NCBI RefSeq assembly: GCF_014204975.1
Contig: NZ_JACHMM010000001.1
Coordinates: 5,766,037 to 5,830,036 of the forward strand
DNA: 64,000 nt
Direction of reading: 5' to 3'
Source of the DNA: Jiangella mangrovi
GTDB taxonomy: Bacteria > Actinomycetota > Actinomycetes > Jiangellales > Jiangellaceae
Shown: positions 43,866 to 53,172 of the stretch, in pieces
Layout of the letters: the number at the start of each line of letters is the position of its first letter
How positions within the stretch are numbered: position 1 is the stretch's first letter
Made by a program: the position numbers and the translations under genes
Notes under the pieces: model-generated
Databases searched by the model: none
Seen by the model: only the letters and a program-made list of their open reading frames with translations
Told to the model about the DNA's origin: nothing

Positions 43866-43872
43866 GCAGTTC

Positions 43873-45147
43873 ATGGACACCACGGATGAGCGTCCTGGCC
43901 TCATCTCCCGTCGGGTCTTCGGCATAGCTCTGGAATCGATGACGGCATTTCGTGTCGTCGTTCTGCACGGTGCACGACAGGTCGGCAAGACCACCTTGGC
44001 GCAGCTCCTCGCAGCGCATATCGATGCGGGCTACGTCACCCTCGACCGCAACGAAGACCGCGAGGTTGCCGTTGCCGATCCACAGACCTTCATCGAGTCT
44101 CTCGGAACACCTCAGGTGATCGACGAGGTCCAGCGTGTGGGCGAGCCACTCGTTCTCGCCATCAAGCAGGTCGTCGACGCGGACCGCCGCCCGGGTCAGT
44201 ACCTCTTGACCGGATCGACGAACTTCCTCACCGTGCCCTCGATCGCCGAGACGCTCGCCGGGCGCACCGACATCGTTCCTCTGTGGCCCTTGTCGATGGG
44301 CGAAGTCACTCAGGGAGACGACGACTTCGTCGATCGCGCCTTCAGCGACCCGGAGCGCCTTCTCGATCACGAAGGCCGGCCGCGTTCCCGGTCCGAGTAC
44401 TTCGACCTCCTCTGCGCAGGTGGATATCCCGAGGTCCAGGACCTCAGCGGACGGCTACGTCAGCGCTGGTTCGCGCGATACGTCCAAACGGTGATCCAGC
44501 GAGAGATCGAGGTGGCTGCTGACATCCGGCGCGCGGACGCTCTGCGCGATCTCGTCCGGTTCTTCGCGGCGACCACCGCGCAAGAACTGGTGCTGAGCAA
44601 GGCCGCAGAACGGCTCGGGCTGGATCGATCGACCGTCAGTACTTACGAGCCGTGGTTGGAGACGGTCTTCCTCGTGCACCGCATTCCCGCCTGGAGCCGC
44701 AATCTCACGGCCAAGGTCATCAAGCGGCCGAAGATCTATCTGTCCGATACCGGCATCGCTGCTGCCCTGTTGGGCAAGGACAGCACCGCGCTGCAGCAAC
44801 CCACCGACCCCGCTGCCGGGCCGTTGTTCGAGACCTTCGTCGCGAACGAACTCTCCAAACAGCTCACGTGGAGCGACGTCTCCGCCCGTCTGTTCCATTT
44901 CCGCGATGCGAGCGGCAGTGAGGTCGATCTGGTGCTCGAATCCGACGACGGGCGTGTTGTCGGCATCGAGGTGAAGGCGACGTCGACCCCACGAGGCGAC
45001 GACTTCCGCGGGCTCCGGCTGCTCCGGGATCGTCTCGCTCAGACGGGCACGGAGTTCGTCGCAGGCGTCGTCCTCCACACAGGGGAGAGACGGCTTCCGT
45101 TCGGCGATCGGCTCTTTGCGCTGCCGGCAGCAGACCTGTGGACCTGA
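43873..45147 (+). CDS. AAA_14/DUF4143 ATPase
   Basis: A 424-residue protein of the large ATPase family with an AAA_14 N-terminal domain and C-terminal DUF4143. Walker A is LHGARQVGKTTLAQLL, Walker B LGTPQVIDEVQRVG, and a sensor strand LLTGSTNFL follows. A winged-helix segment (LVLSKAAERLGLDRSTVSTYEPWLE) comes next, and the C terminus has a restriction-endonuclease-like core (DASGSEVDLVLE ... VVGIEVKAT: E-x-D and E-x-K). The family is mobile and its function unproven; a role in conflict systems is often suggested. Codon use is less GC-extreme than its neighbours, as for acquired genes. Confidence 0.88.
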   Translation: MDTTDERPGLISRRVFGIALESMTAFRVVVLHGARQVGKTTLAQLLAAHIDAGYVTLDRNEDREVAVADPQTFIESLGTPQVIDEVQRVGEPLVLAIKQVVDADRRPGQYLLTGSTNFLTVPSIAETLAGRTDIVPLWPLSMGEVTQGDDDFVDRAFSDPERLLDHEGRPRSRSEYFDLLCAGGYPEVQDLSGRLRQRWFARYVQTVIQREIEVAADIRRADALRDLVRFFAATTAQELVLSKAAERLGLDRSTVSTYEPWLETVFLVHRIPAWSRNLTAKVIKRPKIYLSDTGIAAALLGKDSTALQQPTDPAAGPLFETFVANELSKQLTWSDVSARLFHFRDASGSEVDLVLESDDGRVVGIEVKATSTPRGDDFRGLRLLRDRLAQTGTEFVAGVVLHTGERRLPFGDRLFALPAADLWT

Positions 45148-45175
45148 TATCAGCGCCCACGCTGCCGTCGCCGCG

Positions 45176-45952
45176 TCAGCGGCGCGGGGCGACCGAGCGG
45201 GGGTCGAAACCGTAGGGCAGCTCCAGCCGGTGCGCCTCGAGCAGCGCCTCGTCGGCGAGCACGTCCGCCGTCGGGCCGTCGGCGACCACCGTCCCGCCGG
45301 ACAGCACGACCGAGCGCCCGCACAGCTGCAGCGCGAACGGGAGGTCGTGCGTGACCACGAGCTGTGTCACGTCGAGGGAGTCGAGGATCTCGTAGAGCTC
45401 GCGACGGCTGGCGGGGTCGAGGTTGCTGGTCGGCTCGTCGAGCACCAGGATCTCCGGCCGCATGGCCAGCACAGTCGCGACCGCGACCCGGCGGCGCTGC
45501 CCGAAGGAGAGGTGGTGCGGCGGGCGGTCGGCGACCTCGGACATGCCGACCAGCGCCAGCGCCTCGTCGACCCGCTCGTCCAGCTCCGGGCCGCGCAGGC
45601 CGAGGTTCGCCGGGCCGAAGGCGACGTCGTCGCGCACCGTCGGCATGAACAGCTGGTCGTCGGGGTCCTGGAAGACGATGCCGACGCGGCGCCGGACCTC
45701 GCGCAGGGTGTCGCGGTCGCCGGCGCGCACCTCGAGTCCGCCCACCCGCACGGTCCCCACCCCGCCGGTGAGGATGCCGTTGAGGTGCAGGACCAGCGTC
45801 GTCTTGCCGGCGCCGTTGGGCCCGAGCAGCGCGACCCGCTCGCCGCGGGCGATGGTGAGGTCGACGCCGAACAGCGCCTGGTGGCCGTCGGCGTAGGCAT
45901 AGGCCAGCCCGGCCACCTCGAGCGACGCGTCACCCGACGCCGTCCCCGTCAT
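45176..45952 (-). CDS. cbiO: Cobalt/nickel ECF transporter ATPase CbiO
   Basis: A 258-residue ABC ATPase of the energy-coupling-factor class: Walker A LLGPNGAGKTTLVLHLNGIL, the ECF-typical Q-loop GIVFQDPDDQLFMPTV, signature LSFGQRRRVAVA and Walker B ILVLDEPTSNLD. It powers metal uptake with CbiQ and CbiM. Start ATG 45952 overlaps the cbiQ stop (ATGA at 45949-45952). Last gene of the operon. Confidence 0.93.
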   Translation of the reverse strand: MTGTASGDASLEVAGLAYAYADGHQALFGVDLTIARGERVALLGPNGAGKTTLVLHLNGILTGGVGTVRVGGLEVRAGDRDTLREVRRRVGIVFQDPDDQLFMPTVRDDVAFGPANLGLRGPELDERVDEALALVGMSEVADRPPHHLSFGQRRRVAVATVLAMRPEILVLDEPTSNLDPASRRELYEILDSLDVTQLVVTHDLPFALQLCGRSVVLSGGTVVADGPTADVLADEALLEAHRLELPYGFDPRSVAPRR

Positions 45953-46716
45953 GCGAGCACCGCCGTCAGGGCGACGACGGCGGCGGCCAGCGGCAGCGCG
46001 GCGGCACGGAGCCAGTCGGCCCGTGAGGCGACGGCGACGGAGGTGAGCGGCATGGCGCCAGCGTAGCCACGCGACAGCATGGCCAGGTGCACCCGCTCCC
46101 CCCGCTCGTACGACCGGACGAACAGCGCCCCGGCCCCCTGAGCGACCACCCGGACGTGCCCCAGGTGCCGGGCCTCGAAGCCGCGGGACTCGCGGGCGAT
46201 GCGCATGCGCTGCATGTCGCCGGTGACGACGTCGGCGTAGCGGATCATGAACGACGCGATCTCGACCAGCCGCTCCGGCACTTTCAGCCGCTGCAGGCCG
46301 AGCAGCAGCGCCCGCACCTCGGTCGTCGCGGCCAGCAGGATCGACGCGACGACGCCGAGCGTGCCCTTGGCCAGGATGTTCCAGCCGGTCAGCAGGCCCT
46401 GCTCGCTCAGCGACAGGCCGAGCACATCGACCCGCGGACCCTGCGACACGATCGGCATCAGCAGCGCGAACACCACGAACGGCACCTCGACGACCATCCG
46501 CCTGACGATGACGCGGGCCGGCACGCGCGCGACCACGGCGACCGCCGCGAGCAGCAGCGCGTAGACCCCGAAGGCCCAGTACCGCTCCCGCGGCGTCGCG
46601 ACGGCCACCAGCACGAACGCCAGCAGCGCGAGCACCTTGACGTGCGCGGGCAGCCGGTGCACCGGGGAGTCGCCCGCCCGGTACAGCGAGTGCCCGTGCC
46701 CGTGTCCGCCACTCAC
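45949..46716 (-). CDS. cbiQ: Cobalt/nickel ECF transporter T-component CbiQ
   Basis: A 255-residue membrane protein with five to six spans. It has a His-rich cytoplasmic start (SGGHGHGHSLYRAGDSPVHRL) and the two Ala-Arg-Gly-type coupling motifs (MRIARESRGFEAR and LAMLSRGYAGAMP), which contact the ATPases. The GTG at 46716 overlaps the cbiMN stop (GTGA at 46713-46716). Confidence 0.92.
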   Translation of the reverse strand: MSGGHGHGHSLYRAGDSPVHRLPAHVKVLALLAFVLVAVATPRERYWAFGVYALLLAAVAVVARVPARVIVRRMVVEVPFVVFALLMPIVSQGPRVDVLGLSLSEQGLLTGWNILAKGTLGVVASILLAATTEVRALLLGLQRLKVPERLVEIASFMIRYADVVTGDMQRMRIARESRGFEARHLGHVRVVAQGAGALFVRSYERGERVHLAMLSRGYAGAMPLTSVAVASRADWLRAAALPLAAAVVALTAVLA

Positions 46717-47765
46717 CGGACGGCGTCCTCCGTCGCCCGCGACGCCGATGCGGTCCGCGACCGGCCGGCGACCAGCTTGAACAGCACCACGCCGAGCACC
46801 ACGACCACCGCGACGCCGATGATGCCGGCCACGCCGACCGGGATGCCGCCGACCTCGCCGTAGTCGGCCAGCCCGAACCCGCCGAACGCGTGGTCCTGGG
46901 CGGTGTCGAGGAAGCCCTCGCCCTCGGCCACGTACTCGAGGCCGTCGGGGTTGCTGCTGGCGAAGAAGCTCACGATGCCGGCCAGCGCCAGCGCCACCAC
47001 GCCACCGCCGATGAGCAGCGGCTTCGCGCTCCCCCGCGCCGACGCGGCGCCCACCGGCTCGGGTGCGGCCGGAGCCGGGGCCAGCGTGCCGTCGGCCTGC
47101 TTGAGCTGCAGCGCCGGCCGCAGGCCGCGGGCGGCGTGGACGAGGTCGGGCCGGACGGCGACGACGGCGCTCACCGTCAGCCCCGTGATGACCGCCTCAC
47201 CGATGCCGATGAGCGTGTGCCAGCCGAGCATGCTCGCCGTCAGCGCGCCCAGCGAGAGCGACGCCTCGCCGCCGATCGCGAACAGCACGACGAACAGCAG
47301 CGCGGCCGCGGGCACGGAGATCAGCGCGCCGACCGCGGCCGCCGGCACCGCCGAGGCCGGCCGCTTCGGCAGCATCACCATGAGCGCGCGCGTTACCGCC
47401 CAGCCGACGAACACCGTCGTGATGCCCATGAGCGTGATGTTGGTGCCCAGCGCCGTCAGCCCGCCGTCGGCGAAGAGCAGCCCTTGGACGAGGAGCACCA
47501 CCGACAGGACCAGCACCCCGGTCCACGGCCCCACCAGAACGGCCGCGAGCGCGCCACCCATGAGGTGCCCGCTGGTCCCGACGCCGACCGGGAAGTTCAG
47601 CATCTGCACGGCGAACACGAACGCCGCGGTGAGGCCGGCCAGCGGAGCGGTCCGCTCGTCGAGCTCGCCCTGGGCCTTGCGCAGCGCGATGGCGACCCCG
47701 GCGACGGCGACGGCGCCGGTCGCGACCGAGGTGGGGGCGTTCAGGAACCCGTCGGGCACGTGCAT
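46713..47765 (-). CDS. cbiM: Fused CbiM-CbiN substrate-binding component
   Basis: A 350-residue fusion. The N-terminal CbiM part begins MHVPDGFLNAPTS, where the free N terminus and His2 bind cobalt or nickel, and has NFPVGVGTSGHLMGGALAAVLVGPW. After an Ala/Pro linker (about residue 235) comes a CbiN-like PDGLE segment (SSNPDGLEYVAEGEGF) between two more spans. GAGGAGG precedes ATG 47765; an earlier start would bury the essential N-terminal Met-His, so 47765 is secure. Metal choice (Co against Ni) is not certain from sequence; the divergent metE favours cobalt. Confidence 0.92.
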   Translation of the reverse strand: MHVPDGFLNAPTSVATGAVAVAGVAIALRKAQGELDERTAPLAGLTAAFVFAVQMLNFPVGVGTSGHLMGGALAAVLVGPWTGVLVLSVVLLVQGLLFADGGLTALGTNITLMGITTVFVGWAVTRALMVMLPKRPASAVPAAAVGALISVPAAALLFVVLFAIGGEASLSLGALTASMLGWHTLIGIGEAVITGLTVSAVVAVRPDLVHAARGLRPALQLKQADGTLAPAPAAPEPVGAASARGSAKPLLIGGGVVALALAGIVSFFASSNPDGLEYVAEGEGFLDTAQDHAFGGFGLADYGEVGGIPVGVAGIIGVAVVVVLGVVLFKLVAGRSRTASASRATEDAVR

Positions 47766-48124
47766 GGGTGTCCTCCTCGTGAACGGGAGTGAAATGTCCG
47801 ATTGCGGACAGTGATTCTGTATCTGAACCGCTGCGACAAGCACGTACGTCTTCGTCCTAAGCATGATGCGACAAAGTCGCACGTAGCGCAAGAGCACAAC
47901 TAGGCTGTTTCGTTCCCGCATTCTGAGACGCCATCGTCCGTATCACGGGATGTCACCTTGCGGTCCTCCACGAGGCGCCTACGATCACTGGCACTGGTGG
48001 TTCGGCCGGCGGGTACCTGATGGGTACGAGCCGGCCGACGCAAGAGGCTCCCGGCGCGGTTGACGTCGACCGGGACGGCCGGCCCCCGACGAACGCCTGT
48101 CCGCGCTCGCGAGGAGACACCTTC
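47766..48124. promoter_or_regulatory. Shared control region of cbiMNQO and metE
   Basis: The 359-base gap holds two perfect palindromes on the cbi side: TGTCCG-ATTG-CGGACA (47795-47810) and TGCGAC-AAA-GTCGCA (47867-47881). On the metE side is a strong hairpin, CGGCCGGC (48003-48010) with GCCGGCCG (48030-48037), inner stem GTACC/GGTAC, followed by CGCAAGAGG. The layout CTGGTGGTTC-hairpin-GACGCAAGAGG resembles the 5' half of actinobacterial cobalamin riboswitches, but the conserved cobalamin core is not evident. GAGGAG precedes metE. The palindromes are probably metal-regulator sites (inference). Confidence 0.5.
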
Positions 48125-50428
48125 ATGACCCGCACGACCCCCGACCAAGGCACCACTGCGCCCCTCGGCGCCACCGTCCCCGGCTACCCGCGCATCGGCC
48201 CGAACCGCGAGCTCAAGCGCGCCCTCGAGTCCTACTGGGCCGGCGAGTCCGGCCGCGAGGAGCTCGACGCCGCCGCCCGCGCCGAACGGGAACGCACCTG
48301 GCGCCGGCTCACCGCGCTGGGCCTGGACACCGTCCCGTCGAACACGTTCTCGCTGTACGACCAGGTCCTCGACTCCGCCGTCCTGGCCGGCGCCGTGCCG
48401 CCGCGATTCGCCGCGCTGGGCCTGGACGCCCTCGGGACCTACCTCGCCATGGCCCGCGGCACGTCCGGCGCCGCGCCGCTGGAGATGACGAAGTGGTTCG
48501 ACACCAACTACCACTACCTGGTCCCGGAGATCGCGCCCACGACGCGCTTCCACCTCGACCCCACCAAGCCGGTGTCGGAGTACCGCGAGGCGCTGGCGCT
48601 GGGCATCACCACCCGGCCCGTGCTGATCGGACCGGCCAGCCTGCTGCTGCTCGCGAAGCCGGCCGACGACGCGCCGGACGGCTTCCGGCCGTTCGACCGG
48701 CTGGACGACCTCGTCGCGGTCTACGCGCTGCTGCTCACGACGCTCGCAGACGAGGGGGTCGCGTGGGTGCAGTTGGACGAGCCGGCCTACGCCGCCGACC
48801 GCACGGCTGAGGAGCTGGCCGCGCTGGGCCGGGTCTACGAGCGGCTGGGTGGCCTGGCGGAGCGGCCGGCGATCCTGGTCAGCGCCTACTTCGGCGACCT
48901 GGGCGAGGCGCTGCCGGTGCTCGCGTCGTCGCCGGTCGAGGCGATCGGCCTGGACCTGGTGGCGGGTTCGGTTCCCGTCGCGGGTGACGTCCCCGGGCTG
49001 GCCACGAAGACCGTCGTCGCCGGGGTCGTGGACGGCCGCAACGTCTGGCGCACCGACCTCGACGCGGCCCTCGCGACGCTGCGCGCCCTGGAACCGCAGG
49101 CTGCCGCCGTCGCCGTCGGGACCTCCTGCTCGCTGCTGCACGTCCCCTACGACCTCGACGCCGAGGCCTCTCTGGACCCGCGCTTGAAGGAGTGGCTGGC
49201 GTTCGCCGACCAGAAGGTCGCCGAGGTGGTGGCGCTCGCCGCAGCGCTACGGGACGGGCAGCTGACGCCGTCGTTCCAGGAGGCCCGGACGGCGCTGTCC
49301 GATCGCGCGTCCGCTCCGGAGGTGATCGACGACGGCGTCAGGTCGCGGCTCGCGGGACTCACCCCCGAGGACGCCCGGCGCACGGCGTTCGCCGAGCGGG
49401 CCGACGTCCAGCGCGACCGGCTGGGGCTGCCGCCGTTGCCGACCACGACCATCGGCTCGTTCCCGCAGACCGGCGACATCCGCCGGGCCCGGGCGGCCTA
49501 CCGCGCCGGCCGGCTGGACCGCGCCGAGTACACGACCCGCATGCGCGCCGAGATCGAGCGGGTGATCCGGCTGCAGGAGAAGCTCGGCCTCGACGTCCTC
49601 GTGCACGGCGAGCCGGAGCGCAACGACATGGTGCAGTACTTCGCCGAGCACCTGAACGGCTTCGCCACGACCGAGCACGGCTGGGTGCAGTCGTACGGGT
49701 CGCGCTGCGTCCGCCCGCCGATCCTCTACGGCGACGTGTCGCGGCCGGCGCCGATCACGGTCGAGTGGGCGACGTACGCGCAGTCGCTGACCGACCGGCC
49801 GGTGAAGGGCATGCTGACCGGTCCGGTCACGATCCTCGCGTGGTCGTTCGTCCGCGACGACCAGCCGCTCGGCGACACCGCCCGGCAGGTCGCGCTGGCG
49901 ATCCGCGACGAGACCGTCGACCTCGAGGCGACCGGCATCGGGATCGTGCAGGTCGACGAGCCGGCGCTGCGCGAGCTGCTGCCGTTGCGGCGTGTGGACC
50001 GGGCGGCGTATCTCGACTGGTCGGTGGGCGCGTTCCGGCTGGCCACGGCCGGGGTGGCCGACGAGACGCAGGTGCACACGCACCTGTGCTATTCGGAGTT
50101 CGGCGACGTCGTGGCCGCGATCGACGGCCTGGACGCCGACGTCACCAGCATCGAGGCGGCCCGGTCGCGCATGGAGATCGTGCCCGACGTGGCCGCGTCC
50201 GGGTTCGCCCGCGGCATCGGCCCCGGCGTGTACGACATCCACTCGCCGCGGGTGCCGTCGGCCGACGAGGTCGAGGCGCTGCTGCGTCGTGCGCTGGACG
50301 CGATCCCCGGCGACCGGCTCTGGGTGAACCCCGACTGCGGCCTCAAGACCCGGACGTACGAGCAGGTCGAGCCCGCGCTGACGGCCCTGGTCGAGGCCGC
50401 CTGGCGGGTGCGCCCCGCCGCAGGCTGA
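48125..50428 (+). CDS. metE: Cobalamin-independent methionine synthase MetE
   Basis: A 767-residue MetE. The N-terminal repeat starts [21 protein letters not shown]; the catalytic half has [17 protein letters not shown], the zinc ligands in [12 protein letters not shown] (His, Cys) and NPDCGLKTR (Cys), and the DIHSPRVP block. It methylates homocysteine with 5-methyltetrahydrofolate polyglutamate without B12. GAGGAGA precedes ATG 48125. Bacteria that also have MetH repress metE when B12 is present; here the divergent neighbour is the cobalt transporter. Confidence 0.95.
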   Translation: MTRTTPDQGTTAPLGATVPGYPRIGPNRELKRALESYWAGESGREELDAAARAERERTWRRLTALGLDTVPSNTFSLYDQVLDSAVLAGAVPPRFAALGLDALGTYLAMARGTSGAAPLEMTKWFDTNYHYLVPEIAPTTRFHLDPTKPVSEYREALALGITTRPVLIGPASLLLLAKPADDAPDGFRPFDRLDDLVAVYALLLTTLADEGVAWVQLDEPAYAADRTAEELAALGRVYERLGGLAERPAILVSAYFGDLGEALPVLASSPVEAIGLDLVAGSVPVAGDVPGLATKTVVAGVVDGRNVWRTDLDAALATLRALEPQAAAVAVGTSCSLLHVPYDLDAEASLDPRLKEWLAFADQKVAEVVALAAALRDGQLTPSFQEARTALSDRASAPEVIDDGVRSRLAGLTPEDARRTAFAERADVQRDRLGLPPLPTTTIGSFPQTGDIRRARAAYRAGRLDRAEYTTRMRAEIERVIRLQEKLGLDVLVHGEPERNDMVQYFAEHLNGFATTEHGWVQSYGSRCVRPPILYGDVSRPAPITVEWATYAQSLTDRPVKGMLTGPVTILAWSFVRDDQPLGDTARQVALAIRDETVDLEATGIGIVQVDEPALRELLPLRRVDRAAYLDWSVGAFRLATAGVADETQVHTHLCYSEFGDVVAAIDGLDADVTSIEAARSRMEIVPDVAASGFARGIGPGVYDIHSPRVPSADEVEALLRRALDAIPGDRLWVNPDCGLKTRTYEQVEPALTALVEAAWRVRPAAG

Positions 50429-50440
50429 CGCCGTCGTCGA

Positions 50441-51382
50441 TCAGATCGCGTCGAGGGCCGCGAGGTCGTCCGCCGTCGGCTCCCACGAGCCGGCGGCGAC
50501 GTTCGCCGCGACCTGCTCCGCCGTCACCGCGCCGGAGATGACGGAGCCGACGGCGGGCTGAGCGGCCAGCCCGCCGATCGCGACGTCGAGGATGCCGACG
50601 CCCCGCTCGGCGGCGTAGCGCTCCAGCGCCTCGAGCCGGTCGAAGTCGGCGCCGTCGAGCCGCTTGGCCTGGGTGGGGTCGGCGAGCCGGGACCCCTCGG
50701 GCGCGGCCTGGCCGCGGCGGTACTTGCCGGTGAGCAGGCCCCACGCGAGCGGCGAGTAGGGCAGGATGCCGACGCCGGCGTGCTCGGCGGCCGGGATCAG
50801 CTCGGCCTCGGCGGACCGGTCGTAGACGGAGTACTTGTTCTGCGCGCTGACGAACGGCGACAGGCCCTCGGTCCGCGCGATCCAGGCGGCCTCCGTCACC
50901 TGCCAGGCTGCGAAGTTCGACGAGCCGACGTAGCGGACCAGGCCCTCGCCCACCAGCTCGTCCAGCGCCGCCAGCGTCTCCTCGAGCGGCGTGCGCGGGT
51001 CCGGGAAGTGCAGCTGGTACAGGTCGATCCAGTCGGTGCCGAGCCGGCGCAGGCTCGACTCCACCGCCCGCCGGATGTAGCGCCGCGACCCGCGGACGCC
51101 CCAGTCCGGCCCGTTGGCGCCCTGCATGTCGCTGCCGAACTTGGTCGCGATGACCACGTCGTCGCGGCGACTGCCGAGCGCGGCGCCGAGCATCCGCTCG
51201 CTCTCGCCGAACCCGTACGTGTCGGCGGTGTCGAACAGCGTGACGCCGTGGTCGAGCGCGGCGTGCACGACGGCGGTGGCGGCGGCATCGTCGATGCGGC
51301 GCCCGAACGCGTTGCACCCCAGCCCGACGACGGAGACGGTGAGGCCGGACGCGCCCAGCTGGCGGTAGCTCATGTCGGTCAC
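50441..51382 (-). CDS. Aldo/keto reductase
   Basis: A 313-residue NADPH-dependent aldo/keto reductase. The catalytic tetrad can be traced: Asp in TLFDTADTYGFGESERMLG (also the Tyr), Lys in VIATKFG and His in IDLYQLHFPD. The C-terminal cofactor block is VGSVISGAVTAEQVAANV. It is of the AKR11/YdhF-like group acting on small carbonyls; physiological substrate unknown. GTG 51382 is preceded by GATACT at leaderless distance; ATG 51373 is also plausible. Convergent with metE, 12 bases apart. Confidence 0.88.
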   Translation of the reverse strand: MTDMSYRQLGASGLTVSVVGLGCNAFGRRIDDAAATAVVHAALDHGVTLFDTADTYGFGESERMLGAALGSRRDDVVIATKFGSDMQGANGPDWGVRGSRRYIRRAVESSLRRLGTDWIDLYQLHFPDPRTPLEETLAALDELVGEGLVRYVGSSNFAAWQVTEAAWIARTEGLSPFVSAQNKYSVYDRSAEAELIPAAEHAGVGILPYSPLAWGLLTGKYRRGQAAPEGSRLADPTQAKRLDGADFDRLEALERYAAERGVGILDVAIGGLAAQPAVGSVISGAVTAEQVAANVAAGSWEPTADDLAALDAI

Positions 51383-51489
51383 AGTGGCGAGTATCACATA
51401 TCCAAAGCCGTCATCCGGACGAAACGGTCCCGGAACAACGGGGCCGGAGTCTGCACTGCGCGGGGGCCGCATCGAGACGAGGAGACGAC

Positions 51490-53118
51490 GTGGCACGACG
51501 GTGGCGGAACCGACGAGCACGAACGGTGGCGGCGCTACTGGCCGGCACCGCCCTCCTGGCGACGACGGTGGTGCCGGTCGGCGCCGCGCCGGGCCAACGG
51601 GCGACGGACGCCGAGATCGCCGACTGGGTCGTCGACCTGGACGCGAACGCCCTGCGCGAGCTGCTGGCGACCGGCGAGGTGACGTCGGTGCAGCTGGTCA
51701 AGGCCTACCAGGCGCGCATCGACGCCTACGAGGAGGCGTACGCGGACCAGCCGGGCGTGAACGCCGTCATCACCGAGGACCCGCGCGCCGTCGCGGCGGC
51801 CGCTCGCCTCGACAACGAACGGCGGCGCGGCCAGGTGCGCGGCCCGCTGCACGGCATCCCGATCCTCATCAAGGACAACTACGACACCTTCGACCTGCCG
51901 ACGTCGAACGGATCGCTGGCGCTGGAGCGCTGGCACACCGCCGACGACGCCGAGCAGGTCGCCCGGCTGCGCGCGGCCGGCGCGATCATCGTCGCCAAGA
52001 CCAACCTGCACGAGTACGCGTCGGGCATCACGACCATCAGCTCGCTGGGCGGGCAGACGCGCAACCCGTACGACCAGACCCGCAACCCGGGCGGCTCCAG
52101 CGGCGGCACCGGCGCGGGCATCGCGGCCGGGTTCGGCGCCGTCGGCATGGGCTCGGACACCTGCGGCTCGATCCGCATCCCGGCCGCGCACAACAGCCTG
52201 GTCGGGCTGCGGCCGACGCACGGTCTGTCCAGCCGCGACGGCATCGCCCCGATGTCGTACACCCAGGACGTCGGCGGGCCGATCGCCAGGTCCGTCACCG
52301 ACGTCGCGCTGGTCCTCGACGCGACGGTGGGCTACGACCCGGCGGACCCGTCGACTTCAGCTTCCGTGGGGCGAGTGCCGGCGTCGTACCTGCCGTCGTT
52401 GGACGACGACGCGCTCTCCGGCGCGCGGATCGGGGTGCTGACCGACTACCTCGGTTCGTCCGCCGCCGAGCAGCCCACGACGGCGCTGATCCGTGCCGCC
52501 GTCGCCGACATGGCCGCCCAGGGCGCCTCGGTGGTGGAGCTGCCCACGCAGGCCGCGTTGCTGTCCGCGGTGGGGGCCTCCGGGGTGATCAACGACGAGT
52601 TCGAGCGCGACCTCAACCTGTACCTCGCCGCGCCCGGGTCCCGGTTCCCCGCGACGCTGGCCCGGCTCGAGCCGCCGTTCGACGCCGTCACCATGGACGA
52701 CATCATCACGTCCGGGAAGGTCACGCCGACGGTGCTGTCCTCGCTGCGGAACCGCCAGGGCGTGTCGACCGGGCCGCAGGACGCCTACCACCAGCGGCTG
52801 GCCCGGCGGGCCGAGGCGCAGACGCTGCTGCGGACGCTACTGGAGGCGAACGACCTCGACGCGATCGTCTACCCGACGATCCGCCAGCAGGCCGCCGTCA
52901 TCGGGCTGTCGCAGCCGGGCAGCAACTGCTCGCTGTCGGCCAACACCGGCTTCCCTGCGCTGACGGTCCCGGCCGGCTTCACTCCTGACGGCATGCCCGT
53001 GGGCGTAGAGCTGCTCGGCCTGCCCTTCAGCGAGCCGGCCCTCCTCGGCCTCGGCTACGACTACGAGCAGGCCACCCACCACCGTACGCCCCCGGCCAGC
53101 ACCCCGCCCCTGCGCTGA
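51490..53118 (+). CDS. Secreted amidase-signature hydrolase
   Basis: A 542-residue amidase with a signal peptide (basic start, TVAALLAGTALLATTVVPVGAAP). The Ser-cisSer-Lys triad is present: Lys in IPILIKDNYDT, cis-Ser in NPGGSSGGTGAG and nucleophile Ser in GSDTCGSIRIPA. The C-terminal block is TGFPALTVPAGFTPDGMPVGVELLG. It cleaves amides outside the membrane; substrate unknown. GAGGAGACGAC precedes GTG 51490. A repeat-type palindrome follows the stop after 11 bases. Confidence 0.9.
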   Translation: MARRWRNRRARTVAALLAGTALLATTVVPVGAAPGQRATDAEIADWVVDLDANALRELLATGEVTSVQLVKAYQARIDAYEEAYADQPGVNAVITEDPRAVAAAARLDNERRRGQVRGPLHGIPILIKDNYDTFDLPTSNGSLALERWHTADDAEQVARLRAAGAIIVAKTNLHEYASGITTISSLGGQTRNPYDQTRNPGGSSGGTGAGIAAGFGAVGMGSDTCGSIRIPAAHNSLVGLRPTHGLSSRDGIAPMSYTQDVGGPIARSVTDVALVLDATVGYDPADPSTSASVGRVPASYLPSLDDDALSGARIGVLTDYLGSSAAEQPTTALIRAAVADMAAQGASVVELPTQAALLSAVGASGVINDEFERDLNLYLAAPGSRFPATLARLEPPFDAVTMDDIITSGKVTPTVLSSLRNRQGVSTGPQDAYHQRLARRAEAQTLLRTLLEANDLDAIVYPTIRQQAAVIGLSQPGSNCSLSANTGFPALTVPAGFTPDGMPVGVELLGLPFSEPALLGLGYDYEQATHHRTPPASTPPLR

Positions 53119-53129
53119 CCGCCGTCGTC

Positions 53130-53172
53130 GGGAGGGAGTTCTCCCCGCTATAGCGAGGAGAACTCCCTCCCG
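53130..53172. repeat. Dispersed palindromic repeat, copy 2
   Basis: GGGAGGGAGTTCTCC (53130-53144), centre CCGCTATAGCGAG and GAGAACTCCCTCCC (ending 53172) make a nearly perfect hairpin of about 14 paired bases. It supplies the stop codon (TAG at 53148-53150 on the minus strand) and the last residues of the DUF559 gene. Confidence 0.8.

Noticed and set aside
47900..48124. Canonical cobalamin riboswitch in front of metE
   Set aside because: The conserved core (GGAA...GGTGAAA...CTGCCCCCGCAA type) cannot be found. Only a loose resemblance is reported as a finding.
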